In this document: positions 51,601-62,400 of the stretch, piece by piece
Position numbering within the stretch: the stretch's first letter is position 1
Layout: every line of letters begins with the position of its first letter
Assembly: GCA_037447655.1 (NCBI GenBank)
Contig: JBBHKE010003265.1
Coordinates: 1 to 64,000 of the forward strand
Direction of reading: 5' to 3'
Source of the DNA: Zygnema cylindricum
Taxonomy: Eukaryota; Streptophyta; Zygnematophyceae; Zygnematales; Zygnemataceae
Length of the DNA: 64,000 bases
Translations under genes and position numbers: made by a program
Notes under the pieces: model-generated
What the model was told of the DNA's origin: nothing
The model's input: only the letters and a program-made list of their open reading frames with translations
Databases searched by the model: none

Positions 51601-51949
51601 TTTTCCCACCTACGGTTGAGGAGGAGATGGAGTGGGGCAAGAAAGAGGGAGAGGGAGAGGCAGGTGAAGGGATGGGATCACAAAATGATGACACCCTCAT
51701 AGAAGGCGATGGGTCCGATTTCGGCTCACCCCCAAATTCACCTTCCGGACTCACCGCCAGACTTACCCCGTGTGGACCACAGTATCAGCCCGGTGGTGAG
51801 ATGCAAGCTCCAACACGTGTCGACAAAGGCTACACGCGTTCGTGTAATCAATTGGATGATTGCGGATTGTAATACAAACGGAAAGGAGTGCCTTATACCG
51901 AGGACCGTCAAGAAGTTTCCGGAACACTTTACGGGTGAATATTATACAA
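51601..51949 (+). pseudogene. Captured exon, DDE_1-associated gene N-terminal type
   Basis: The frame used at 51709-51949 contains RVRVINWMIADCNTNGKECL and PRTVKKFPEHFTGEYYT and ends at ACAA|GTAAGC, a good splice donor. I recall this W-M-x-x-D ... F-P-x-x-F-x-G pattern preceding Y-Q-K-A-x-R-W-W in DDE_1/CENP-B-like genes. The Y-Q-K-A-K-R-W-W exon is what element C carries at 16367. C and D would then hold neighbouring exons of one gene family. Family assignment is inference. An upstream acidic Glu/Gly-rich part (51605-51700) may be a different exon. Confidence 0.45.
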
Positions 51950-52847
51950 GTAAGCAATATTACCTTTTTATTCTTACCTTATATGACTTTTTACGGCGGC
52001 TTACATTAAGTGTCCCAATATAGTATTCTCTTATAATGTGGCATTTTGTATATCTCTACCTTTATGTGATCGTTAGAATTTATATTAATATTTTCCTCGC
52101 CCCCACCACATTTTATTAATGTTGTTATGTTGGATCCTCGTGCACCGACGACAACATGTCGTCGCTTGTGGTTTAAATATACTAATATTGTTAGCAGGCC
52201 GCCACATTGAAGCGCCGACGCGTGGGTGAAGAAATCGAACTGGTGAAGAAATCGAACTGGCGACGACAATTTGTCGTCGCGACAACGATAAAAGTGACAA
52301 ACTAGATTACCGAGCACATTTTAATTTTTTGTCTTTAGTTAGTAAAATAAGTATGAACCTTCATATGGTCGACGAGGCTTTGTCTTTGTCTCATTGTTGG
52401 AATCGCGGAACCATTAAACCGCGTGATTTTATGATTCATTTTGGTTGTCGCACTGTTGGATTATCCAGGAAAAGAAGAGACACGATGACTTTCCTTTGTC
52501 GCGGACGACACAGTTTGTAAGTGAATTTTGCACTTCGTTGCCACTCTTTGAATCTCATAAGCAGTGAACAGCGACATCTCCTAATTTCGTTTCGTCGTCA
52601 CACTGTTGGAATAATCAAATTGATTGGATTAGCGACGCCAACAACACATTATGTAAGTATATTTCAAACGCATATAATGCGTTAAAAGCTCATGCGTTAT
52701 TTTTACGTACGACCTGTCATTTAGAAGACAAACTCCTGTTTTCTCTCATCCTTTTGTGTAGCCGCCTCTTTTTGTTCATATTTTTGTCACTTGTGGCTAT
52801 TTTACATGGAGGGCAGCAACTAGTCGTATAGGCGACAGCGTAGTGTC
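51950..52847 (+). other. Captured intron-like sequence with CGACGACA hairpins
   Basis: No long frame. It includes two perfect hairpins, CGACGACA-ACA-TGTCGTCG (about 52147-52165) and GCGACGACA-ATT-TGTCGTCGC (about 52261-52281). A duplicated 18-mer lies near 52228-52262 (GAAGAAATCGAACTGG, twice), and TTGTAAGTG and TATGTAAGTAT give donor-like words near 52517 and 52650. A short plus-strand frame (52329-52520) is open but unrecognised. Confidence 0.45.
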
Positions 52848-53127
52848 TTGCCGTATCGTTGTCGCTACCCTCCATTACCTCAACGCAATCTACGACGTCG
52901 TCCAAGAGAAGAAATGGATGAGGAACGAAGGGATGGAGTGGGGAGAGAAAACCCCACAACGGAAAGGCAAACACCGAGGGGGGTAGAGAGGGAAAGAGAT
53001 GCCTCGGCAACTGTGATACGAGTAAGGGGTACCGCGGAGGAATTAGCGAGAGAAAGGAAGGCGACCACTTTGCTACAAATCGGTTGGGTGCTTCGAAGGG
53101 GAGGGAGCATGAAAAGGAGGTGAGAGA
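52848..53127 (+). other. Captured Arg/Glu-rich frame ending in the polypurine tract
   Basis: An open frame of 91 codons (52848-53123) rich in Arg and Glu, ending GGSMKRR and a stop just before the LTR. Its end overlaps the purine-rich tract AAAAGGAGGTGAGAGA. No recognised domain; it may be coding by composition only. Confidence 0.35.
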
Positions 53128-54126
53128 TGTTGAAATAAATAGTTTTTTTGTTATTTTCTAGGTCTTAATATATTAGCGGAAAAAGGAACATGTAGGCATC
53201 TTGTCTTCATCTCTTCTCTCTTACCCCCATACTTGTTGTAGTCACTGAAGGAGAGAGAAAGTGATGGAGCCATGGATGCCCCAGCTCCATAGACAGGATT
53301 AGAGAGTGACCTTAAGTCACTCACTACAAAAATGTTGAGTCCAGCAAGACTCGAACCACCGACCGGTAGAGCGTGGCGTAGCCGTCCGCTCTAACCAGTG
53401 TGTCGTAGATGTTCGCTAGAGTATAAAGGGTGTGACTTATATTTAAAGTATGTTACGTCATGTAATCCGATTAACGGAAATGCAAATGTAACATCATTGA
53501 ACAGAATAAATTTAGTGCGGACTGGATCCCGCACGAAACAAATGAATCTCACATTTGTTTCGACGGACGACATTTAATGTCGGTTCTTATCCAACGGCAT
53601 ACATCTTCGCCGAGATTCCGGAATGGTCACTTTGGCGTTTTGTAACGTGGCATGACCTAGAGCCACGTGGAGAGATGACATTCGCTCATGTGAATTCCGA
53701 GGAACGTACGGACGAGTGAAAAACGTACACGCGTCCACCTAATAGCCTTGTCGTACATATGTCGTACAATAAGTACACAGGCAGTAGTACTTTTTGGTAC
53801 GGTATAGTAATCTGATTGGTCCGTACTTCAGTAGATAGAAGTTATTAGAGGGAATCAGGACTTAGAAAATTTTGGTAGGTAGTCACCTCTCCCTTTGAGA
53901 GTTTGTACAAATTGGCATTTTTACTGTCTCATAACTTATGGCCTGGTTGGGCATTTTCAAAGATTCTTTTTCCTACGGACTTTGGGGAGTTTAGGCTACA
54001 CATGGGTGCAGTCACATTGTCTGCTTGTCTGCTTGTGCAGCAATGGTTGCCATTGAAAATGAGTTAGTTAGTAAATATCTAGAGGCTTCCTGTATTCTGT
54101 AGTCCAATGGAGGAAATAGATTTGCA
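53128..54126 (+). repeat. LTR shared by elements D (3') and I (5')
   Basis: TGTTGAAATAAATAG...GATTTGCA. The antisense tRNA-like module at 53334-53410 reads on the minus strand CTGGTTAGAGC (end of a D-arm) and GGTTCGAGTCT (B-box, 53347-53357). G-box at 53664-53669. The Gag ATG of element I (54107) lies in its last 20 bases. Confidence 0.88.
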
Positions 54127-55132
54127 AGTTATGGGCCCACCCTCTAGGGTGCCACCCTTTAATGGATCTGGGTTCATCTATTGGGAAGCCATGATGATGG
54201 GAGCTCTGTACAAAAAACGATACTGGGGTGTCGTCAGTGGACAAGTGAAACGTCCACCTTCGGGAACTCCACCAAGATTTGAAGGAGTAAGGTTTCATGA
54301 AGCAACAACAACCTCAGCAGAGGAGGCAGATGATGGGGACAACAGTGTGTCTGAAAATAGGAAAGGGAAGGAGACACCCCTCACTCATATTGCCACAGTA
54401 CCGGGTGCGGCGACCGTGAAGACCGCGGAGAACGATATTCAAATGTGGGAGGATGTAAACATGGCTGCTAAGAACTTGATTCAGAGGCACCTCACTCAAG
54501 CTTTGGCCACCATGTACAAGGCCAAGGTGTTGTGGGTGAGTTTGGTGGAGATTTAAAGAGCTGGAACTATTCAAGAGCTCTAGTTGGCTGAGCAAAAGCT
54601 AGTGAGTTACACTTACAAAGGAGGAAAGATGTTAGATTACTGTTATGATCTTTCTTGTTTGTATATGGAGATGGAAAGTGCCGAGTGGACAGGTATAATG
54701 AAAATGAGAGTTAACACCTTCATCATGAAGTTACCGTATGAGTTCGAGAACATAGTGTACCGAGTACAGGAATTGCCTGATAGTTCATGGAAATGGAACA
54801 CAGTGGTTAGGATGATACTTGTGCAGGAAAACACAATGGAGATTAGGAGAGGAGGAAAGAGCATTAAAGCTCTAGCAGCAGGAGGGGAACGATGGGGGAA
54901 GGACTCAAAGAAACCGTACAAAGGGGAAAGAGATCATTTTGGAAGATCGAGGCCCCCAAAGGGTCTTTGTCATTTTTGCAAAAAGCCGGGACACTTCATC
55001 GCAGATTATGTCAAATTGTCAAAGCAAAGGCTCCAAGAGAACCGTGGAGGGGGTTCTTTCGTAGGGAAGAAAAAGGCACTTGTGGTTACAAAAGTGACAG
55101 GAGAAACCGATGATGAGTCTTCTGAGGAGGAT
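54107..55132 (+). pseudogene. gag: Element I gag, broken by stops and a missing knuckle Cys
   Basis: The first frame, 54107-54556, stops at VEI* (TAA where the others have a Tyr codon). It resumes at 54584 (MAEQKLVSYTYKGGKMLDYCYDLSCLYMEMESAEW). The zinc knuckle reads CHFCKKPGHFIADY, so the last zinc-ligand Cys is replaced by Tyr. RRGGKSIKALAAG and the acidic TDDESSEEDGE linker follow in frame with protease. Against element C it lacks about five codons near LATMYKAK. Confidence 0.85.
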
Positions 55133-56428
55133 GGGGAGCTCCATCTTGACGAGACTTTGGAGGAGAAGGAGATCCCTCGAAGACAGAAGTGTGCCCTTGG
55201 AGCAATTCGGGAAGCTCAACAGGAAGGATGGATCATCCACTCAGGAGCAACCATGCATATGTGTCGTGATAAGCAACTCTTCACTAAGCTAAGAAAGATC
55301 CCTACTGTAGAGATAGAGTATGGGGATGGGAGAGTGGTTACTACAGATCTAGTGGGATTAGTAGTTCTGAAAGTCTTAGTGGAGGGTAAGACTTCTATAC
55401 TTACATTCTCAGATGTACTCTACATTCCTCAGCTAAGTAAAAATCTTGTCTCTACGTCTGTGTTAGATGACAAAGAGTTTGATACCTTCACTAGAAAGGG
55501 AGTCTTTACAGCTAAGTATGGCGATAAAGTTTACTTCACGGCAGATAAGGGTAGCCAAGGAATGTTTAAGCTTAATTTGAGTAATGAAAAGAAGAATGCT
55601 TACTATGTTGGTCTTCCTAAGTTGATGATTTGGCATAAGCGGTAGGGACATGTCCATTTTGATAGGTTGAAAGAAATGAAAAAGCTTGGGGTAGTAAAAG
55701 GCATTCAGTTTGGGGATAATGAAATGATGGATGATTGTAGTGGTTGTGCTCAAGGTAAGGCTCACAGACTTCCCTTTCCCAAAGTCGCCACATATAGAGG
55801 AGAGAAAGTACAAGATTTGGTCCACACAAATATTTGGGGACCTGCAAAAGTACCTTCGGTTGGAGGAAAGAGGTTTATGATGACAATAATTGATGACTAG
55901 TCTAGATACGCTTCAGTCTACTTTCTAAAAATAAAGTCTGAAGCATAAACGTACTTCAAAGAATATAAAGCCTGGAGTGAGAAGTTACACGAAACCCCCA
56001 TTACGAGGATAAGGAGTGATAATGGAGGGGATATACCTCTAACCAATTTGATGAATATCTGAGAGACGAGGGAGTGCAACACGAGAAAACTGTACCATAT
56101 AACTCGGAACAAAATGGGGTAGTTGAGAGGTTGAATCGAACACTAGGAGATAGTGTATGCAATATGTTGGCCGACAAGAAAGAGATTTTGGACAGAAGCA
56201 ATGAATTATGCCAACTACATTAAGAATAAAGTCCTTACCTCAACTCTAGAGGGAGTGATACCTTATGAAAGATGGGTTGGAAGGAAACGAGATATCTCAC
56301 ACCTTAAAGAATTCGGTAGCCAAGTTTACAGTCTTGACACGGATAGGAAAAACTGGAAACTAGATGCTAAGGGAAAACCAGGATACTTTGTGGTATATGA
56401 TGAGGATATTAAGGGATATAGAGTCTAT
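55133..56428 (+). pseudogene. pol: Element I protease and integrase, broken
   Basis: The protease active site is HSGAT instead of DSGAS, so the catalytic Asp is lost. The pre-integrase LMIWHKR is followed by a TAG at 55645. The zinc site is CSGCAQGKAH, then HTNIWGP (first catalytic Asp replaced by Asn). Stops occur at DD*SRY and in KSEA*. A frameshift follows RSDNGG. EQNGVVERLNRTLGDSVCNML keeps the Glu; a shift then leads to NYANYIKNKVLTSTLEG and DISHLKEFGSQVYSLDTDRKNWKLDAKGKPGYFVVYDEDIKGYRVY, where element J interrupts. Confidence 0.85.
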
Positions 56429-57427
56429 TGCAATTCTGTGTCCCTTATTTGGACCAAAATTGAGGAAGCCTCTAGGTAGCTTTTGACTAACTAACTTTCA
56501 TCGAGAGCAACTGCCACCCTAGTAAACAAATAGATACTCTAACCACACCCCTGTGCAGAATGAACTCCCTTGAGTCCACAGCAAAAAGAATTAGTGAAAA
56601 CGCCCAATCAAGCGATTAATTATGGATTGGCAAAGATGGTAATATTTATACAAGCTTGTTGGGAAAGAGGCGGCTACCTCCTCAATCCACTAAGTCCTAA
56701 ACCCTCTCACAACTCCTATCTACTGATGTACGGAACCAATCAAAGACTGTACACTACAGAAAGGTACTATGGCCGATGTACTTTCTATATGGCCTGTGTA
56801 CGACAAGGCCATGTAGTGGACGCCTCTCTTCTCCGGACTTGTCCTCATGCTTCTTGGGATTCCCGCTTTCCAATGACATTTTGCCACGTGTCGCCAGGTC
56901 ATGTTACATCGGAAAACCGCCAAAGCGGCTATTACGGGATCTCGGCGATGATGTGAGCCGTCAAATCCCAACCGGCTTTAATTCCCAACCGTTCAAAAAC
57001 AAATGTCCGGTACACTTGTTTCGTGCGTATTTAATTCCCCAACTAGTTTCCATGTATCCTATTTGTAATTCCGTTAATCGGATTAGTCGTCTATCTAATG
57101 TTTTATACAGCTGTTGAACCCCATGTATCCTAACGGACTACTACGACAGATTGGTAAGGTTTGACGGCTATGCCTCGCCCTACCGGTCGGAAGTTCGAGT
57201 CTTTTTGGACTCAACCTTTTAGTAGAGAGTGACTTAGGTCACTCTTAAGCCCTGCCTATGGAGCTAAGGTAGCCATGGCTCCACCGCTCTCTCTCTCTTT
57301 CAGTGACTACAACAAGTATGGGGGCTAGAGAGAGAAGGTGGAGGCAGGCTGCCTTTGCTTTTTCTTTTTCATTTTTATTTTAATTATCATCTAGAAAATA
57401 CCTCCTCTAAATCTAGTGATTTCAACA
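56429..57427 (-). repeat. Element J 3' LTR
   Basis: TGCAATTCTG...GATTTCAACA. tRNA-like module at 57131-57216 (B-box-like AGTTCGAGTCT), G-box at 56885-56890, TATA box TATAAATA on the minus strand near 56641-56652, and leader hairpin ACTC-CCTT-GAGT near 56565-56576. The CCACC...GGTGG stem-loop is at 57278-57340. Confidence 0.9.
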
Positions 57428-57440
57428 CTCCCCTTATTTT

Positions 57441-58241
57441 CTAGTCTAATTTTAGTTTGTCTTTTAATCCACATTTTTCTCTACAGTATTTTAGCTTGGG
57501 AGATGGCACAAGCTTTGTCATCATATCAGCCACCATTTCTCGATCACTCATGTATACCAAATTTACAATTTTATTTTCCACTTTTTCCCTTACAAAACTC
57601 AATCTTATGTCCATATGCTTAGCTATGAAATGATGTTTTGGATTGGCTGCAATTCCAATTGCAGCTTGATTACCACAAAACACTTCATGCACTCCATTCT
57701 TCATGTACCCCAATTCTTGCAATAAAGACTTCACCCACATCAGCTCTTTCACTACAGAACAAAAGGCCATGTACTCAGCCTCCATAGTGGACTAAGCAAA
57801 AACCTTTTGTTGTTTGCTGCTCCAACAACAAGCACCTTCCCCCACATACAATACATACCCAGATGTGCATCTTCTCATAGGTGCATCCCCATAACTGGCA
57901 TCACTCCAAGTAGTGATGTCAGTGTGTTCCCCTCCCAAATGCAACCATAGATCCCTAATTCCCACCAGGTATCTCATTACTCTCTTGGCTGCCTCTGAGT
58001 CTCTTTTTCTAGAATCATTAAGACTCCTACTGAGGACTCCAACTGGTGCAGCTATGTCAGGCCTTGTACAATTCATAAAGTATATCAAACTTCCTACAAC
58101 ATGTAAGTAAGGAATAGATTTCATAAATTGCCTCTCCTTTGGACTCATCTGATCATCTAACATTATCACTCCTCCTTCTACACACCCATCACTTACTTTC
58201 TTCAAATCTATGGGAGTGGTACAGCTGTTTGCATTCTCCAT
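57441..58241 (-). pseudogene. pol: Element J RNase H, broken
   Basis: Frames 57792-58241 (TTPIDLKKVSDG, RPDIAAPVGVLSRSL, TTWSDASYGDAPMRRC, SSKQQKVFA) and 57441-57785 (MEAEYMAFCSVVKEL, VFCGNQAAIGIAANPKHHF, DMMTKLVPSPKLKYCREKCGL). A TAG separates them (FA*STMEAEY, where the others have Gln). The catalytic CDNQ motif reads CGNQ, so an active-site Asp is lost. Confidence 0.87.
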
Positions 58242-59137
58242 TTGAGAATTCCCAGAATATATTTAGCCTCCCCTAAATCCTTCATGTCAAATCTGCTTCT
58301 CAGAGCTTTCTTTAGCCTATTTATCTTCTCTATTGACTTACTTAATACCAGCAAATCATCCACATAAATTGCAATAAAAATCACATCATTCTCATCCTCA
58401 AACATATAAATAGAATGGTAAAAACTGATCCGATTATACCCCTAACTGGTAAAAAACTCATAATATTTCTTATTCCATTGTTTGGGGGCCTGCTTCAGTC
58501 CATACAAGGACTTTTTAAGTCTGCAGACTTTGCTTTCCTCTCCTTCTTCCACAAAACATTCTGGTTGCCGCATGAAGATATCCTCCTCCAGTTCACCGTT
58601 GAGGAAGGCGATCTTAATATCCAACTGATGTATCTCCATGTCTTTCGCTACTGCTAAACTAAGGAGAATCCTCACGGATGGGAATCAAACTACCAGAGCA
58701 AAGGTCTCCTCGTAATCTATCCCTTCTTTTTGGGTGAACCCTTTTGCCACCAGCCGAGCCTTATATCTCTCGATGGTGTTATCTGGGTTCAGTTTCAGTT
58801 TAAATACCCATTTACACCCAATAGATTTTCTGTGTGGTGGACAGTCCACCAGCTCCCAAGTATTTGCCTCCATAATTGAAGCCATCTCATCATTTATGGC
58901 TCTGACCCAACTTTCTTTCTCTGGACTGTCCATTGCCTCCGAGTATGACGGAGGCTCATCTGGGTGAGAAAGCTTTGTTACCTTGTGAACAACCTGTTTT
59001 TCTTGAAGCCGTTTGCTGCTCCTTCGTCCTCCCTCAAAGTCTGAAGCTAGAATGGAGGGAAGTCTTAGATTCCTCCAAACTGTCTCATCAGATCCCCTTT
59101 CAATGGAAATCGATTGTGACTCCTCTTCCTCTCTCAC
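58208..59137 (-). pseudogene. pol: Element J reverse transcriptase, broken
   Basis: Frames 58685-59137 (EANTWELVDCPPHRKSIGCKW, YKARLVAKGFTQKEGIDYEE, FALVV), 58442-58675 (LDIKIAFLNGELEEDIFMRQPECF, SLYGLKQAPKQWNKK) and 58208-58405 (IAIYVDDLLVLSKSIEKINRLK, DLGEAKYILGI). YVDD is intact. FAPVV has become FALVV and a stop lies at 58684. A deletion after ILGI skips about 15 codons to KWRMQTAVPLP, which is out of frame. Confidence 0.87.
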
Positions 59138-60329
59138 ATCGAAGTGTGTAGGAATATGAGGAGATTATGGTATATCTCCCTTGAATCTGCAATCATGATT
59201 TCACTTGTGTCCCTTCCAGGAAGATCTAAGTCCTCACTCTCGGACTCAAAACTGATTCTGGTTTTCTTTGTGTATTTGAAGGGATCAAAAGACTTACCTT
59301 CATCCATGAAAACTAGATGCTTTACTAGAATGATATCTTGTTTAGATAAGTGATAGACTCTATATCCCTTGACATCCTCATCATATCCCACAAAATATCC
59401 CGGTTTCCCTTTAGCATCTAATTTCCAGTTTTCCTATCTGTGTCAAGATTGTAAACTAGACTACCGAATACTTTCAAGTGAGAAATATTCGGTTTCCTCC
59501 CAACCCATCTCTCATAAAGGGTCATTCCTTTAACGGCAGTGGTGAGGACTCTATTCTTAATGTAGTTAGCGTAGTTCATGGTCTTTGCCCAGAATCTTCT
59601 TCCTATTTTCTTATCTGCCAGCATGCTGCACACACTATCTCCCAAAGTCCGGTTAGTCCGGTTTAACCTCTCAACTACCCCATTCTGTTCTGGATTATTC
59701 GGTACAGTTTAGATGCTAAACTCCCTCATCTCTCAAATAATCCTCAAATTGGTTAGAGGTGTACTCTCCCCCATTATCACTCCTTATTCTCTTAATGGGG
59801 GTTCCGTGCAACTTCTCACTCCAGGCTTTGTATTCTTTAAAGTATTTTGGTGTTTCAGACTTTGTTTCAAGAAGTACACTCTAGAATATCTGGACCAATC
59901 ATCGGTAATTGTCAACATATACCTCTTTCCCATTACCAAAGGTACTCGTGCTGGTCTCCAGATATATGTGTGGACCAGATCTAGTACTTTCTCACCTCTA
60001 TATGTGGCAATTTTGGGAAAGGGAAGTCTGTCAGCCTTACCTTGGGCACAGCCACTACAATCATCCATCATTTCATTATCTCCAAACTGAATGCCTTCTA
60101 CTACACCCAGCTTCTTCATTTCCCTCAGCCTGTCAAAGTGCACATGTCCCAAACGCTTATGCCAGATCATCAAGCTCGGGACACCACCATAGTAAGCACT
60201 ATTTTTTTCATTACTCGGGTTAAGCCTAATCATTCTTTGGCTACCGTTATCTGCTGTGAAGTAGACTTCATCTCGATACTTAGCTGTAAAGACTCCCTTT
60301 CTAGTGAAGGTAACAAAAATCCTTGTCAT
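59134..60329 (-). pseudogene. pol: Element J integrase, broken
   Basis: The frame 59784-60329 covers pre-integrase and the integrase N-terminus: LMIWHKRLGHVHFDRL, CSGCAQGKADRLPFPK (His replaced by Asp next to the zinc site), HTYIWRP (first catalytic Asp lost: D-I-W-G to Y-I-W-R) and TITDDWSRYSRVYFLK. Then come TPIKRIRSDNGGEYTS (59760-59810), a decayed EQNGVVERLNR near 59655-59700 and frames 59418-59645 and 59134-59391 (VGRKPNISHLKVFGSL, LSKQDIILVKHLVFMDEGK). The linker is acidic. Confidence 0.85.
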
Positions 60330-60834
60330 CTAATACAGAAGTAGACACAAGATTCTTACTCAACTGAAGAATGTAGAGCACATCTGAGAAGGTGAGAATG
60401 GAATTCTTACCCTCCACTAAAACTTTCAGATCTACCGAGCCCAGTAGATCTATGGTAACTACTCTCCCATCCCCATACTCGATTTCCACAGTAGGGATCT
60501 TTCTAAGCTTAGTGAAGAGGTGTTTGTCACGACACATATGCATGGATGCACCTGAGTCGATGATCCATCCCTCCTTTGGAACTTCCCGAATGGCTCCCAG
60601 GGCACACCTTTGTGTCCGAGGGATGTCCTTCTCCTCTAGATTCTCGTCAAGAAGAAGCTCCCCATCCTCCTCTTCGGAGGACTCGTCCTCCTCGGTCTCT
60701 CCTTTCACTCGTGTGACCACAAGTGCTTTCTTCTTCCCTCTGGAAAACCCCCTCCACGATTTTCTTGAAGCCTCGGCTCCGATAGATTGATGCAAATAGC
60801 TATGGAAAGCCCCGGCTTTTTGCAGAAATGACAA
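60301..60834 (-). pseudogene. pol: Element J protease
   Basis: Copia aspartic protease with an intact GWIIDSGASMHMCRDKHLFTK, IEYGDGRVVTIDLLGSVDLKV and ILQLSKNLVSTSVLDDK, preceded by an acidic linker (EEDESSEEEDGELLLDENLEEKD). A shift near DDKDF separates it from the pre-integrase frame. The protease would cut Gag-Pol into its parts. Confidence 0.86.
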
Positions 60835-61716
60835 AGGCCCTTCGGAGTCCTCGGTTCTCCAAATTGATCCTTTTCTCCTTTGAAGCTGTTATACGGCTTC
60901 ATCGGATCCTTCCTCCACCAGTCCGTTCCATCAGCTAGAGCTTGAACGCTCTTTCCTCCTCTCCAGATCTCAATGGTGTTTTATTGCACAAGTATCATTC
61001 GGACCACAGTGTTCCACTTCCAAAGCACTATCATCCATTTCATGCACTCGGTACACTATATTTTCATACTCCTCCGGCAACCTCATAATGAGAGTGTTAA
61101 CCTTCATCTTCATAGTGCCTGTCCATCCGGAACTTTCTATCTCCATGTAAAGACAAGAGAGATCGTTGCAATAGACCAACATCTTTCCTCCTTTGAAAGT
61201 GTAACTCGTCAGCTTTTGCTCAGCTAGATGGAGCCCCTGAATGGTGCGAGCTCTATAGATCTCCACTAAGGTCATCCACACCTCCTCGGCCTTGAAGATG
61301 TGAAGGTGAGAAGTCGCCAAAGATTGAGTGAGGTGCCTCAAAATGAAGTGTCTTGCATTCATGTTTGTGTACTCCCACATCTGAATGTCGTTTTCCTCGG
61401 TCTTCACGGCCACCGCTCCGGGTGCCATGGCAATAGGAGTGAGAGGTGTCTCCTTTCCTTTCCCCTTTTTGCACAGAATGTTGTCTCCATCATCTGTCTC
61501 CTCCGTTGGAGCAGATCCTGCTGCAAAAAACCTCACTCCTCCAAACCCTGGTGGAGTTCCTTGAGATGGGCGTTTCACTTGTCCACTCACAATACCCCAG
61601 TATCGTTTCTCACATAATGCCCCTGTCATCATAGCTTCCCAGTAAATGAACCCAAATCCGTTAAATATGGGCACCCTAGAGGGTGGGCCCATAACCTTCA
61701 ATTCAGTGTCCCCCAT
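60705..61716 (-). pseudogene. gag: Element J gag, broken; zinc-knuckle His lost
   Basis: ATG at 61714-61716, 20 bases inside the LTR (MGDTELKVMGPPSRVPIFNGFGFIYWEAMMTGAL). The frame is also open upstream for 27 more codons inside the LTR, which may be chance. Gag continues to 60970, then shifts. The knuckle reads CHFCKKPGLSIAIC: the His ligand is replaced by Leu. RSGGKSVQALADG follows the family. Element J Gag otherwise aligns with element C along its whole length. Confidence 0.87.
61682..61696 (-). other. Primer-binding site of element J
   Basis: GGTTATGGGCCCACC on the minus strand directly after the 5' LTR; part of Gag codons V-M-G-P. Confidence 0.75.
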
Positions 61717-61906
61717 TTGGACCAAAATTGAGGAAGCCTCTAGGTAGCTTTTGACTAACCCACTTTCAACGAGAGCAACTGCCACCCTAGCAGACAAATT
61801 GATAATCTAACTACACCCCTGTGCTGTATGGACTCCTTTGAGTCCACAGCAAAAAAGAATTACTCAAAACGCCCAACAGGCGATTAATTATGCATTGGCA
61901 AAGATG

Positions 61907-61922
61907 GTAATATTTATACAAG
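61907..61922 (-). promoter_or_regulatory. Candidate TATA box of the J LTR promoter
   Basis: Minus strand CTTGTATAAATATTACC. The same box is kept in the other J LTR near 56641-56652 and, as TATAAATG, in the solo LTR. It lies about 200 bases upstream of the Gag ATG, which fits an RNA start inside the LTR. Confidence 0.6.
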
Positions 61923-62153
61923 CTTGTTGGGAGAGAGGCAGCTACCTCCTCAATCCACTAAGTCTTAAACCCTCTCACAACTCCTATCTTCTGATGTACG
62001 GAACCAATCAGAAGACTGTACAGTACAGAAAGGTACTATGGCCGATGTACTTTCTGTACGACCTGTGTACGACAAGGCCATGGAGTGGACGCATGTCTTC
62101 TCCGGACTTGTCCTCATGCTTCTTGGGATTCACGCTTTCCAATGACATTTTGC

Positions 62154-62159
62154 CACGTG
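62154..62159. promoter_or_regulatory. G-box (CACGTG) in the J 5' LTR
   Basis: CACGTG is a plant bZIP/bHLH-type binding site. It is present at the corresponding place in the ~1 kb LTRs of B (3'), C, D, G, H, J and K and in the solo LTR. Confidence 0.5.
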
Positions 62160-62400
62160 TCGCCAGGTCATGTTACATCGGAAAACCGCCAAAGCGGCTA
62201 TTACGGTATCTCGGCGATGATGTGAGCCGTCAAATCCAAACCGGTTTTAATTCCCAACCGTTCAAAAACAAATGTCCGGTACACTTGTTTCGTGCGTATT
62301 TAATTCCCCAACTAGTTTCTATGTATCCTATTTGTTATTCCGTTAATCGAATTAGTCCTCTATCTAATGTTTTAAATAGCTGTTAAACCCCATGTATCCT

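Larger units (their letters stand above)
50457..54126 (+). mobile_element. Copia element D: LTR - gag start with captured sequence - LTR
   Basis: Two very similar LTRs (50457-51460 and 53128-54126) enclose a 1.67 kb interior. It starts with a primer site and the first ~50 codons of gag and then turns into unrelated sequence (from ~51600). A purine-rich tract (AAAAGGAGGTGAGAGA) precedes the second LTR. The second LTR is at the same time the 5' LTR of element I. The flanks are gagag on the left and the I primer site on the right, so D has no TSD of its own. It is one unit of an LTR-interior-LTR-interior array. Confidence 0.83.

Noticed and set aside
51441-51872. A 143-residue gene product
   Set aside because: The N-terminal third is element D gag and the rest is captured sequence read in an accidental frame.
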